Shown here: positions 8,270-16,637 of the stretch, in pieces
How positions within the stretch are numbered: the first letter of the stretch is position 1
How the letters are laid out: each line of letters begins with the position of its first letter
Assembly (NCBI GenBank): GCA_002712335.1
Contig: PATI01000054.1
Location: 3,209-25,891, forward strand
From: Rhodospirillaceae bacterium
Lineage (GTDB): Bacteria; Pseudomonadota; Alphaproteobacteria; MPNO01; UBA2964
DNA length: 22,683 nt
Direction: 5' to 3'
Made by a program: the position numbers and the translations under genes
The notes under the pieces: model-generated
Databases searched by the model: none
The model's input: the letters and a program-made list of their open reading frames with translations, nothing else
What the model was told of the DNA's origin: nothing

Positions 8270-9487
8270 CTAGCCAATCACCTCCAGAGCTGAGACTCCG
8301 GGTAGAACCCTTCCCTCTAGCCATTCCAGAAACGCTCCACCCGCCGTGGATACATAAGAGAAAGAACCTAATGCTTTTGCAGAAGATAAGGCCGCAACAG
8401 TATCGCCGCCTCCAGCTACCGATTTTAGTACACCGTCTACTGTAAGTTTTGCGACCGCTTGCGCAACAATATTTGTACCGTTATCAAATGGTCTGATCTC
8501 AAAAGCCCCAAGCGGGCCATTCCAAATAACTGTTTTACAATCTCTTATACTCTTAGCTATGGCACTAGCCGAACCTGCTCCAATATCAAGGATCATCGTC
8601 TCTTTCCTGACTGCCGCAACCGGCACCGTCTCGCTTGGGGTTCCAGCTTCAAACTTTTTTGCAATGACCACGTCGCTAGGCAAAATAATTTCACACCCTA
8701 CCTCATCTGCATTTGCCATGACATCTCTGGCCGTACCTGCCATATCAAATTCACACAACGACGCCCCGACGTCAGTTCCAAGCGCGTGCAAGAATGTATT
8801 TGCCATAGCTCCACCAATAACCAAACGATCAACCTTAGGAACAAGATTACTTAAAACATCTAGTTTAGTTGATACTTTGGCACCTCCAACAACAGCAAAG
8901 ACTGGTCGGTTGGGATTGCCCAATGCCCCCTCGAGCGCTTCTAATTCTGCCTGCATGGAACGCCCTGCTGCTGAAGGCATTAACCGTGCAATACCTGCAG
9001 TAGAAGCGTGGGCGCGGTGTGCTGCTGAGAAAGCATCATTGACGTAGATATCTCCGAGTGATGCTAAAGCCTCGACAAAACCGGAATCATTACTTTCTTC
9101 ACCGGGATGAAAACGTAGATTCTCCATCAACGCGACCCCACCATTTGGCAGTGCATTAATAGCTTTTACAGCTGCTTCACCTATACAACTCTCAATAAAT
9201 ATCACCTCACGTCCACCCAACGACTGCCTTAAAGGCCCCAACAAAGGCTTGGTGGACATTTCAGGCACATGCATTCCCATTGGGCGATCAAAATGGGACA
9301 TGACTATAACCTTGCAACCTCTGTTCGCCAGCTCAAGAATTGTTGGAGCCAACCTATCAATTCGGGTTGCCTCTGTTACCAAGCCGTTACGCATTGGTAC
9401 ATTAAGATCACCGCGCAACAACACACGGCAACCAGTAGAGTTCTTTTTTAAAACTGGCAGAGTATCAAGGGTTTCAAACTGCGGCAT
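8270..9487 (-). CDS. pgk: Phosphoglycerate kinase
   Basis: This cytoplasmic enzyme interconverts 1,3-bisphosphoglycerate plus ADP with 3-phosphoglycerate plus ATP. The 405 residues cover the whole family length. The substrate-binding RGDLNVPM is at about 25-32, SHFDRPMG replaces the more usual SHLGRP, and the nucleotide side has GGAKVSTKLD, NGPLGAFE and GGGDTVAAL. It is the last gene of the tkt-gap-pgk unit and starts 26 bases after gap. I see no strong Shine-Dalgarno before its ATG, so translation may depend on re-initiation. Its stop is one base from the stop of the convergent gene, leaving no room for a separate terminator. Confidence 0.97.
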   Translation of the reverse strand: MPQFETLDTLPVLKKNSTGCRVLLRGDLNVPMRNGLVTEATRIDRLAPTILELANRGCKVIVMSHFDRPMGMHVPEMSTKPLLGPLRQSLGGREVIFIESCIGEAAVKAINALPNGGVALMENLRFHPGEESNDSGFVEALASLGDIYVNDAFSAAHRAHASTAGIARLMPSAAGRSMQAELEALEGALGNPNRPVFAVVGGAKVSTKLDVLSNLVPKVDRLVIGGAMANTFLHALGTDVGASLCEFDMAGTARDVMANADEVGCEIILPSDVVIAKKFEAGTPSETVPVAAVRKETMILDIGAGSASAIAKSIRDCKTVIWNGPLGAFEIRPFDNGTNIVAQAVAKLTVDGVLKSVAGGGDTVAALSSAKALGSFSYVSTAGGAFLEWLEGRVLPGVSALEVIG

Positions 9488-9513
9488 AGAAAGAACAATA
9501 TTTTATTATAGGA

Positions 9514-10524
9514 TCAACCTAACTTACCCATCATTACCGCCGTATCTGACATACGATTTGAAAAACCCCATTCATTATCATACCAAGAAGCAACACGACA
9601 AAGTTTTCCCTCTATGACCTGTGTTTGGGTAAGATCAAAAATTGAGCTAGCCGCATTATGATTAAAATCTGATGAAACCAAAGGCTCATCATTAGTTATC
9701 AGAATTTTTTTAAACGCTGCAGAGCCGGCTGCTTTGATTATAGCTTTATTTATTTCTTCAACCGAAGTCTTACGTTTTGCCGTAAAATTGAGATCGACAA
9801 TGGAAACATTGGCCGTCGGCACCCTTATAGACGTGCCATCCAGTTTTCCGTTTAGCTCTGGTAAAACTAAGCCAACAGCTTTAGCCGCACCGGTTGAAGT
9901 GGGTATCATTGAATAAGCAGCTGCCCTAGCCCGGCGGGGATCGGGATGTAAAGTATCCTGCAAACGTTGATCGCCAGTATAAGCGTGAATTGTTGTCATA
10001 TAACCCTGCTGTATTCCTATTGCTTTATGCAAAACCGCCGCTACTGGCGCTAAACAGTTGGTAGTGCAGGACGCATTGGAGACTACGGAGTGGCTTTTTC
10101 TTAGCTTTTTGTCATTTACGCCACAAACTACTGTCAAATCCTCACCCGTTGCTGGCGCAGAAATCAGTACCTTCTTGGCACCGGCTGCAATATGCGCTTC
10201 AGCATGTTCGCGTTTCGTAAAAATCCCAGTGCACTCGAGAACAACATCAATCCTAAGTTTACCCCAAGGGAGTTGCGCTGGATCACGTTCAGAAAAAACC
10301 TTAATGGTACCTTTACCGAAATTAATGCCCGTTTTTGTAGCCCTTACTTTTCCTGGAAACGGACCATGAATAGTGTCGCGCTGCAGCAATAAGGCATTCG
10401 CTTCAACACTACCTAGGTCGTTAATCGCAACAAACTCAATATCCTTACGTTTACTTTCATAGGCTGCACGTAAAACTAATCTTCCTATCCTTCCAAACCC
10501 GTTGATGGCCACCCTTACTGCCAT
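9514..10524 (-). CDS. gap: Glyceraldehyde-3-phosphate dehydrogenase, type I
   Basis: This enzyme oxidises glyceraldehyde-3-phosphate to 1,3-bisphosphoglycerate (or the reverse), next to the Pgk step. The 336 residues open with the NAD(P)-binding INGFGRIGR. Asp in AINDLG is at the usual NAD-selecting position. The catalytic cysteine is in [12 protein letters not shown] (first Cys about 153) and the closing [13 protein letters not shown] is complete. GGAGGA lies directly upstream of the ATG, the clearest ribosome binding site in this unit. It lies 24 bases after tkt and 26 before pgk. Whether it serves glycolysis, gluconeogenesis or a Calvin cycle cannot be told here, since no rubisco or phosphoribulokinase gene is in view. 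Confidence 0.97.
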   Translation of the reverse strand: MAVRVAINGFGRIGRLVLRAAYESKRKDIEFVAINDLGSVEANALLLQRDTIHGPFPGKVRATKTGINFGKGTIKVFSERDPAQLPWGKLRIDVVLECTGIFTKREHAEAHIAAGAKKVLISAPATGEDLTVVCGVNDKKLRKSHSVVSNASCTTNCLAPVAAVLHKAIGIQQGYMTTIHAYTGDQRLQDTLHPDPRRARAAAYSMIPTSTGAAKAVGLVLPELNGKLDGTSIRVPTANVSIVDLNFTAKRKTSVEEINKAIIKAAGSAAFKKILITNDEPLVSSDFNHNAASSIFDLTQTQVIEGKLCRVASWYDNEWGFSNRMSDTAVMMGKLG

Positions 10525-10528
10525 AATA

Positions 10529-10534
10529 TCCTCC
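10529..10534 (-). promoter_or_regulatory. Strong Shine-Dalgarno site of gap
   Basis: On the minus strand GGAGGA precedes the gap ATG by four bases. It sits in the 24-base spacer after tkt and suggests high expression of gap. Confidence 0.7.
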
Positions 10535-10548
10535 GTACTAAGTTATAA

Positions 10549-12525
10549 CTATAATCGCTTTTTAACCGCAAGCACGACCTCATCAGCGGTTATTTTAAAA
10601 TGGTTAAATAAATCCTCGGCCGGTGCAGATGCACCAAAACTTGACATACCGATGAATACACCGTCAGGACCAATATATTTTTCCCAGCCCATAGAAACAG
10701 CTGCTTCAATCGCAACTTTAAAAGTGTTTTCTCCGAGGATAGTTAAACGGTAGTCATCAGTTTGCTCATCAAACAATTCCCAACAGGGCAATGAAACAAC
10801 ATTAGAAATAATTCCATCCCTCGCCAGCAGCTCCTGAGTTTTAATGGCTACCGAAACTTCCGAACCTGTCGCTATCAGGGTAACTGTCGCTTCGCTCTCC
10901 GCTTTGGAGATTATATAACCGCCCTTGGCACAATAATTTTGTCCACTGCAATCCGTTCTAACGGTTGGGACACCTTGTCGGGTAAGTGCAATAGCCGATG
11001 GCGTGTTTTCAGCGGATATAGCTAATTCCCAACACTCTGCCACCTCTACCGCATCCGCGGGACGAAAAACTCTTAAATTTGGTATAGCCCTCAAACTTGC
11101 CAAGGTTTCAACAGGTTGATGGGTTGGTCCATCTTCACCAAGTCCAATAGAGTCATGGGTAAGTACATGAATTACACGCTGCCGCATTAGAGCGGACAAC
11201 CTTAAAGCTGGCCGGAGATAATCAGCAAATACAAGGAAAGTACCAGCATATGGAATAATACCTCCATGCTGTGCCAAACCATTCATCACCGCGGCCATTC
11301 CATGTTCGCGAATACCGTAATGAATATATCGACCATCAAATTCGTTCTTAGATATAGAGATCATGTTGGATGTTCGCGTATTTACGGAACCAGTAAGATC
11401 AGCAGAGCCTCCCATCAGCTCTGGTACATCAGCAATTAATTTTTCTAATACCGCCCCTGAGGAAACACGGGTTGCCTGATTAGGAGTATTGGATATAAAT
11501 TCATTTTTGATGTCGTTTATGGCCTTTTCCCAACCCACAGGCAAACCACCCAAAACTGCACGCTGAAACTGTTCTCTAATGTTTGAGTCACAACTTGCGA
11601 GGCGTTTTTCCCAAGCTACGCGCTCTCCTGATCCTCGTTCTCCCGCCTCGCGCCATACGGACATAATTTCATCTGGAACTTCAAATGGCGTATATGGCCA
11701 ACTTATTTTTTCTCTCACCCCGGCAATCTCTTCATCACCCAAGGGTGCACCATGCGAGCCGGCAGTCCCAGCTTTGTTGGGTGCCCCGTAGGCAATTGTA
11801 GTTTTACAGGCAATCAATGAAGGTTGCTTTTCGTCTCTTGCAGCTTTTATGGCTGCAGTGACAGCCTCCGCATTATGGCCATCCACAACACTGGTATGCC
11901 AACCGTAAGAGGCAAACCTTGCAGGAACATTATCTGACCACGCTAATTCGGTACTACCGTCTATGGAAATCCCATTATCATCATACAACACAATCAGACG
12001 TGAAAGCCCAAGATGTCCAGCGAATGAAGCGGCTTCGTGGCTAATTCCTTCCATGAGATCGCCATCGCCAGCGATCACATAGGTATAATGATCAACTATA
12101 TCTTCACTGAAACGCGAAGCCAGTATGCGTTCGGCTAACGCCATACCAACTGCAGTCGAAATTCCCTGACCTAATGGGCCAGTGGTGGTCTCTATACCTG
12201 CTGCATGACCATATTCGGGATGTCCGGCCGTTTTACTTCCTAATTGTCGGAAGTTTTTGATCTCATTGATATCAATATCTGAATAACCAGTGAGATAAAG
12301 AAGGGCATAGAGAAGCATCGAACCGTGTCCCGCAGACAAAATAAACCTATCGCGATCAGCCCAATCGGGATTTGATGCATCATATTTAAGGAACCGTGTA
12401 AATAATATTGTGGCTACATCCGTCATGCCCATGGGCATACCTGGATGGCCAGAGTTAGCCTTCTGAACAGCGTCCATCGCTAGAGCACGGATTACGTTAG
12501 CAAGATCTTTTTGTTCGACAGTCAC
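10549..12525 (-). CDS. tkt: Transketolase
   Basis: Transketolase moves two-carbon units between sugar phosphates using thiamine diphosphate. The 658 residues match the full-length bacterial enzyme. SGHPGMPMG is at 25-33, the thiamine/Mg site GDGDLMEG...DDNG spans about 153-184, and FADYLRPALRLSALM and HDSIGLGEDGPTHQP mark the pyrimidine domain. The predicted start is GTG at 12525, with CGGAAAAA upstream; no in-frame ATG nearby fits better. It leads the tkt-gap-pgk unit, a common alphaproteobacterial order. In relatives zapA often lies upstream, but here an unrelated acyl-CoA operon ends there. Confidence 0.96.
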   Translation of the reverse strand: MTVEQKDLANVIRALAMDAVQKANSGHPGMPMGMTDVATILFTRFLKYDASNPDWADRDRFILSAGHGSMLLYALLYLTGYSDIDINEIKNFRQLGSKTAGHPEYGHAAGIETTTGPLGQGISTAVGMALAERILASRFSEDIVDHYTYVIAGDGDLMEGISHEAASFAGHLGLSRLIVLYDDNGISIDGSTELAWSDNVPARFASYGWHTSVVDGHNAEAVTAAIKAARDEKQPSLIACKTTIAYGAPNKAGTAGSHGAPLGDEEIAGVREKISWPYTPFEVPDEIMSVWREAGERGSGERVAWEKRLASCDSNIREQFQRAVLGGLPVGWEKAINDIKNEFISNTPNQATRVSSGAVLEKLIADVPELMGGSADLTGSVNTRTSNMISISKNEFDGRYIHYGIREHGMAAVMNGLAQHGGIIPYAGTFLVFADYLRPALRLSALMRQRVIHVLTHDSIGLGEDGPTHQPVETLASLRAIPNLRVFRPADAVEVAECWELAISAENTPSAIALTRQGVPTVRTDCSGQNYCAKGGYIISKAESEATVTLIATGSEVSVAIKTQELLARDGIISNVVSLPCWELFDEQTDDYRLTILGENTFKVAIEAAVSMGWEKYIGPDGVFIGMSSFGASAPAEDLFNHFKITADEVVLAVKKRL

Positions 12526-12663
12526 AATTTTTCCGAAGTTAAGTTTTTCAATTTTATTCTTCTATTATTCAGTTATTAAAAAAACTTCATACTTAAATTT
12601 TTACAGTTTATATTAACGCGAATCGTTCTGAGGTTGGAGTCACACTGATAAAAGAATTCTACA
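12526..12663 (-). promoter_or_regulatory. Intergenic region carrying the presumed tkt promoter
   Basis: These 138 bases separate the end of the 3-hydroxyacyl-CoA dehydrogenase gene from the tkt start. The tkt-proximal part is very AT-rich, including T7 on the minus strand, as expected near a promoter. No clear -35/-10 pair or terminator hairpin could be assigned by eye. Confidence 0.4.
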
Positions 12664-14190
12664 TTAATTCTCCATTGTCAAAAGTGAAACACCAAGTAAA
12701 GCTCGACGTTTCAACCATGGACTTGCCCGATATCTTGGATCCCCATAAAAGTCACACATCGCATTTAGTATCTTCAATACTCGCTTAGCACCAACATTAT
12801 CGCCCATCGATAAAGGGCCCATTGGGTAGCCAAGACCCAAGGTCACCGCCTTATCAATATCCGATGGGCTAGCAATTCTTTGCTGCGCAATGTCACAAGC
12901 AATGTTGACGATAGTTGCAACAACTCGCTGATTTACAAAACCCGGACTATCATGAATTACCGTTACGGTGTGACCATCAGCGGCTAGTGCCGCATGAACT
13001 AAATCACGAAGATCCGGATCAGAAACTGGTGTGCTCATGAGCGTACGCCGGCCATCCAATCCGAATAAAGTATCAACGCCAAATGAACGTTCCGCTTCAA
13101 CTCCTTCCGTTGTAGCCGCACTGGTTACATCGGATCCAGTCGGCGTAAATAAACATAGACTGCGTGTTGATGGTTTTTGACCCTTATCAATTTCGATCAC
13201 TTCACGCAAAGCACCTAGAAGTACATCATACCCCTCTGGCTCGGCTTTGCTAATCCATATAGATTCTGGCATCACTTCTGGAGCACCTTCCTCCAAATTC
13301 TGCATTTTCTTATTATTTTTATAGGTATAAAAACCCCGACCGGTTTTACGACCATGCAAACCCGCCACTGAACGTTGAAGGGTCAAGGGGTTAGGACGAA
13401 AACGTGGTTCACCATAAAATTGTTGATAAATAGACTCCATAACTGGGTGGGATACATCTAAGCCAGTTGTATCCATAAGCTCAAATGGGCCCATACGAAA
13501 ATTTGGTCCTCCCTCCCGCAGGAGATCATCAACACCCGAGAAATTTGTGATTCCTTCTGACACAATGCGGACCCCTTCCGTATTAAGTCCTCGGCCAGCA
13601 TGATTAACCAAAAACCCGGGTGTATCTTTTGCGCGAACAGGCTCATGTCCAACGCGCCTAGAAATTCTGACCAATATTTCACAGGTTTCTTCATTTGTTT
13701 CCAATCCGTTCACAACTTCCACTATTTTCATTAGAGGTACCGGATTAAAAAAATGAAATCCTGCAAACCGTCCTGGATATTTCATTACTGCTGCAATCGC
13801 AGTCACGGAAAGGGACGAAGTGTTTGTCACTAACACACAGTCCTTTGTCACACACTCTTCTAATGACAGAAAAACTTGACGTTTAACATCGAGATCTTCA
13901 ATCACAGCTTCAATTACTAAATCTGCGACTGCTAAATCCGATAGTTTGCCTGCAACCGCAAGCCTCTCAACTGCTCCTTTTGCCTCCTCTTCGCTCATTA
14001 GACCTTTTTCACAGGCCCGGAAGATCATTCTGTCCGCGAAATCCCTTCCTGCTGCCGCTGCTTCATCGTTCGTGTCATAGAGTAAAACCTCGAGTCCCCC
14101 CGTCGCCATTATTTGTGCGATACCCCGTCCCATGGCGCCAGCACCTATAATACCAACAACAAAGTCTGGGCTATTTGGTTTTTTAGGCAT
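12664..14190 (-). CDS. 3-hydroxyacyl-CoA dehydrogenase, two-domain PaaH/PaaC type
   Basis: This protein oxidises a 3-hydroxyacyl-CoA to the 3-oxoacyl-CoA with NAD+. The N-terminal Rossmann motif is GIIGAGAMGRGIAQ (about 13-26), followed by NTSSLSVTAIA and GFHFFNPVPLMKIVEVV with the catalytic His. The first C-terminal domain holds DTPGFLVNHAGRGLNTEG. A second such domain repeats the pattern (DSPGFVNQRV...GLGYPMGPL), giving 508 residues, like the 3-hydroxyadipyl-CoA dehydrogenases of phenylacetate degradation. It is the last gene of the eight-gene minus-strand operon, 11 bases after the NMO-like gene, with GAGGTAA upstream of its ATG. It would feed the thiolase in the same operon. The exact substrate cannot be read from sequence. 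Confidence 0.92.
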   Translation of the reverse strand: MPKKPNSPDFVVGIIGAGAMGRGIAQIMATGGLEVLLYDTNDEAAAAGRDFADRMIFRACEKGLMSEEEAKGAVERLAVAGKLSDLAVADLVIEAVIEDLDVKRQVFLSLEECVTKDCVLVTNTSSLSVTAIAAVMKYPGRFAGFHFFNPVPLMKIVEVVNGLETNEETCEILVRISRRVGHEPVRAKDTPGFLVNHAGRGLNTEGVRIVSEGITNFSGVDDLLREGGPNFRMGPFELMDTTGLDVSHPVMESIYQQFYGEPRFRPNPLTLQRSVAGLHGRKTGRGFYTYKNNKKMQNLEEGAPEVMPESIWISKAEPEGYDVLLGALREVIEIDKGQKPSTRSLCLFTPTGSDVTSAATTEGVEAERSFGVDTLFGLDGRRTLMSTPVSDPDLRDLVHAALAADGHTVTVIHDSPGFVNQRVVATIVNIACDIAQQRIASPSDIDKAVTLGLGYPMGPLSMGDNVGAKRVLKILNAMCDFYGDPRYRASPWLKRRALLGVSLLTMEN

Positions 14191-14201
14191 TAAATTTTAC
14201 C

Positions 14202-15200
14202 TCAATCATTCCCTAAAGATAATTTATATAGTCGGCAACGCATTAAAACCGCATCCTTAACAATATCATCAAATATTTCTTGAACACTGGCAATTTTATT
14301 AGCAAAAGCACAACTCTGGCCCATGGACAGAGTACCTTGCTCAAAGTTGCCAGACTCATAGGCCGCCTTTTGGTTGGACCCCTCTACCAGCAATCTATAT
14401 TTTTCGAAATCTTTAATACCCTGTTTCTCAAGTTCATTGACAGTTTTAGCAGTAGCATTATCAAGGACACGCGAATTGTCATTAAAAATAGACATAACGA
14501 TTCTTGTATCACTCTCAACGGTTTCCACTACTCGCTGTTTATATTTATTATCCGCCCAAATTTCTTCGGCTACGGTCATTCGCGAACCCAACAAAATTCC
14601 ATCTGCACCGAGAACCAAAGCAGCGAGCAGCTGACGACCAGTACCGAGACCGCCCGCTAATACAACGGGGATATCCAAGTCTTGGGGAACTACGGCTCCC
14701 TGAACAATCCCGCCAATCATATTCATCCCCGGGTGCCCACCCGCTTCTGCGCCAAGAATAGTGATAGCGTCTACTCCAGCAGCAGCAGCACTTCTAGCGT
14801 GACGCAAGGTAGTGCATTTATGTATTACTTTCATTCCAGCATCTTTAATTCGAGGCAAAAAAGCCTTTGGGCTAAAACCAGCCGTCTCTACAAATTCTAC
14901 CTTTTCTTCAATCGCAATATCTAAAAAGATAGCTAGTTCTTCATTTGCCTCGGGACGCGCCGATACGTAAATATTTACTCCAAATGGTTTTCCACCGGTT
15001 ATTTCGCGACATTTCCTAAGCTCTTTACGATAGGCATCTTTTGTTGCAAAGCTCCGTGGAGTTATAAACCCCATGCCTCCAGCATTAACCACAGCGCCGA
15101 CAAATTTTGCATCAGCCAACCACATTAACCCACCGCATAGAATTGGATGTGTAATATCGAACAATTCCGTAATTGGGGTCTTAAAAACTGGTGATACCAT
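14202..15200 (-). CDS. NAD(P)H/FMN-dependent oxidoreductase of the nitronate monooxygenase (2-nitropropane dioxygenase)/FabK family
   Basis: The 332-residue TIM-barrel flavoprotein shows THPILCGGLMWLAD at the start, VNAGGMGFIT, the catalytic-His motif GAEAGGHPG (about 149-157), and the FMN-phosphate region AGGLGTGRQLLAALVLGADGILLGS. Database names would be nitronate monooxygenase, but the fold is shared with the enoyl reductase FabK. A relative, IpdC, acts on CoA thioesters in steroid ring degradation. Inside an acyl-CoA operon a reductase of a CoA thioester is at least as likely as nitronate oxidation. I start it at the ATG at 15200; a TTG at 15206 is also in frame and neither has a clear Shine-Dalgarno. 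It follows the DUF35 gene by about nine bases. Confidence 0.85.
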   Translation of the reverse strand: MVSPVFKTPITELFDITHPILCGGLMWLADAKFVGAVVNAGGMGFITPRSFATKDAYRKELRKCREITGGKPFGVNIYVSARPEANEELAIFLDIAIEEKVEFVETAGFSPKAFLPRIKDAGMKVIHKCTTLRHARSAAAAGVDAITILGAEAGGHPGMNMIGGIVQGAVVPQDLDIPVVLAGGLGTGRQLLAALVLGADGILLGSRMTVAEEIWADNKYKQRVVETVESDTRIVMSIFNDNSRVLDNATAKTVNELEKQGIKDFEKYRLLVEGSNQKAAYESGNFEQGTLSMGQSCAFANKIASVQEIFDDIVKDAVLMRCRLYKLSLGND

Positions 15201-15209
15201 TATCAAATA

Positions 15210-15626
15210 CTATTCTGCAGGAATGAATTTGGTACCATACCTAATGATACCCTCTTGATCATAAAGGCGGCGTACAACGCCTCTTATTTTCATTCCAATT
15301 TCAAGCTTATCGGGATTCACTTCAGAGAGACGCACCATAACTTTAGGCCCCTCCCTGAGTTCAACAACGCCACACAGTATATCACCGGTCATGGTTTGTT
15401 CATCGTCGAATTCGGAAGGTGCTCCATTCCCAGCAACGAGACTATACGTATAAAGCACGCCTTCTCCGGAAAGTGGGGTGTTAATAAACTCATCACCGCC
15501 GCAATTTATACAAACGGATCTTTTTGGGTAGGCAAGCAGACCACAGCTGCTGCATTTTCCAGCAACCATCCTGAGTCTATCATCAATGCTACTGCTAAAA
15601 ATTGGGAGAGATATATATGAAGTCAT
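15210..15626 (-). CDS. DUF35 Zn-ribbon/OB-fold protein (thiolase partner)
   Basis: Small DUF35 proteins bind CoA-enzyme partners and are needed by SCP2-type thiolases, for example BbsA with BbsB, and in the archaeal thiolase/HMG-CoA synthase complex. The 138 residues begin with a rubredoxin-like Zn ribbon with Cys25, Cys28, Cys39 and Cys42 (KCSSCGL...CINCGG), followed by an OB fold (GVLYTYSLV, GVVELREGPKVMVRL, IGMKIRGVVRRL). The ATG overlaps the stop of the HMGCS-like gene (ATGA). Its ribosome binding site is the G9 tract at the end of that gene. It lies two genes after the thiolase, so it most likely forms a complex with the thiolase and the HMGCS-like protein. Confidence 0.92.
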   Translation of the reverse strand: MTSYISLPIFSSSIDDRLRMVAGKCSSCGLLAYPKRSVCINCGGDEFINTPLSGEGVLYTYSLVAGNGAPSEFDDEQTMTGDILCGVVELREGPKVMVRLSEVNPDKLEIGMKIRGVVRRLYDQEGIIRYGTKFIPAE

Positions 15627-16633
15627 GCCCCCCCCCTAAATTTACTTGATAGCACCCTACGATGTTTTAAATAGGTGATGTAATCTACAAGCTCTCCTCC
15701 AACAATCAAATCAGCCACTTTAGAACCTTTTCTTCGCCTTTTTCTTAATTGAGACCCGGCACCAAACCAGGCAGCCGTAGCGCCAGCACCAATCCCCGCA
15801 CTTAGGATTTCCTCTCCTACTCGAGCTTTATCTAAAGAAGCAGCTAGAGCAAGTGGCGCTGAAGCAGCACCCGCATCACCGATCATACACCACAACGCAT
15901 CTATTTCTGCTTTTGGACATCCTAAAATTTTTCCAGCCCTTCTTCCTAGACTGGTTTCAATACCCAAAGCTAGGCGTCGGACCTTATCAACTTTTTTAAT
16001 TGATAGCAGACCTCCAAGGTCCTGTAGAACAATCAAGTTATCGCGCGTGCGCAGTTCCAAATCAGTTAAAGTTTCCTCACCATGCCGCCTAAACCGCGAG
16101 CCAAAGGTCTCCCGAGTCAGACTTATGGAATCCTTGTATACGGCTACCATACCTTGCGAACCAACTATGAAGGCGGCAGCGGCAGCGCCAAGAGAGTGCT
16201 CAAAACCTGAGTCCACTTTTCCCACAGGCGCGTCAGCGGCAATAGCCAATGCGTATTGCCCTTTATGCGTCAAACAAAACTCGATAGCTGAGATTAGAGC
16301 TTGTAATCCTGCTTGGGGTGATCCGGTTATTTCTGTAACCCTGATGGCCCTGTTGTTAAATAAAGCTGTTGGCAGTGTGGCCGCCGAAGGTTTTTCATCA
16401 TAAGGCGGCGTAGTTACCCCAAAAAATAATGCGGAGACCTCTATATCAAAAGGTATACGTTCCAGGGACTGTCGAGCGGCTTCTATACCTAGGGTAACCG
16501 GATCTTCATCATACGAACAGAAGGCTTTTTGTTTAAGACCTCTAGCGGAACAATTTCCCCAAGCTTCAACATAAGCGCTTGCTGGCAAACGAAAGTGGGG
16601 CAGTGCCACACCGTAACTCTCAATCCCAACCAT
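15623..16633 (-). CDS. HMG-CoA synthase-like thiolase-fold protein lacking the catalytic residues
   Basis: The 336 residues follow archaeal-type HMG-CoA synthase closely: GIESYGVALPHFRL at the start, DEDPVTLGIEAAR, PYDEKPSAATLPTAL (78-91) and QYALAIAADAPVGK...HSLGAAAAAFIVG (127-158). Toward the C-terminus it has DAGAASAPLALAASLDKARVGEEIL. Catalytic positions differ. The Glu of SES is Thr (VTT, 73-75), the Cys of ACKAG is missing (TGSPQAG, 103-109, with no Cys nearby), and no FHQPNG motif with its His is found around 205-235. Condensation by the normal mechanism therefore looks impossible. The operon order thiolase-HMGCS-DUF35 resembles the archaeal complex, so a structural, CoA-channelling or altered catalytic role is likely. 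It starts four bases after the thiolase stop. Confidence 0.85.
   Translation of the reverse strand: MVGIESYGVALPHFRLPASAYVEAWGNCSARGLKQKAFCSYDEDPVTLGIEAARQSLERIPFDIEVSALFFGVTTPPYDEKPSAATLPTALFNNRAIRVTEITGSPQAGLQALISAIEFCLTHKGQYALAIAADAPVGKVDSGFEHSLGAAAAAFIVGSQGMVAVYKDSISLTRETFGSRFRRHGEETLTDLELRTRDNLIVLQDLGGLLSIKKVDKVRRLALGIETSLGRRAGKILGCPKAEIDALWCMIGDAGAASAPLALAASLDKARVGEEILSAGIGAGATAAWFGAGSQLRKRRRKGSKVADLIVGGELVDYITYLKHRRVLSSKFRGGA
15628..15636 (-). repeat. G9 homopolymer (minus strand) at the HMGCS-like/DUF35 junction
   Basis: Nine consecutive G (C on the plus strand) encode the final Arg-Gly-Gly-Ala of the HMGCS-like protein. They also act as the purine-rich ribosome binding site directly ahead of the DUF35 ATG at 15626. 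One extra G, or a -1 ribosomal shift, would read through the overlap into DUF35 in frame. Confidence 0.85.
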
Positions 16634-16637
16634 TTTC

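Noticed and set aside
8559..9047. Open frame of 162 codons on the plus strand
   Set aside because: It is antisense to conserved pgk; its Ala/Ser/Thr-rich translation reflects the codon pattern of pgk.
15623..16633. Functional HMG-CoA synthase of a mevalonate pathway
   Set aside because: All three catalytic residues appear to be missing and no other mevalonate gene is present.
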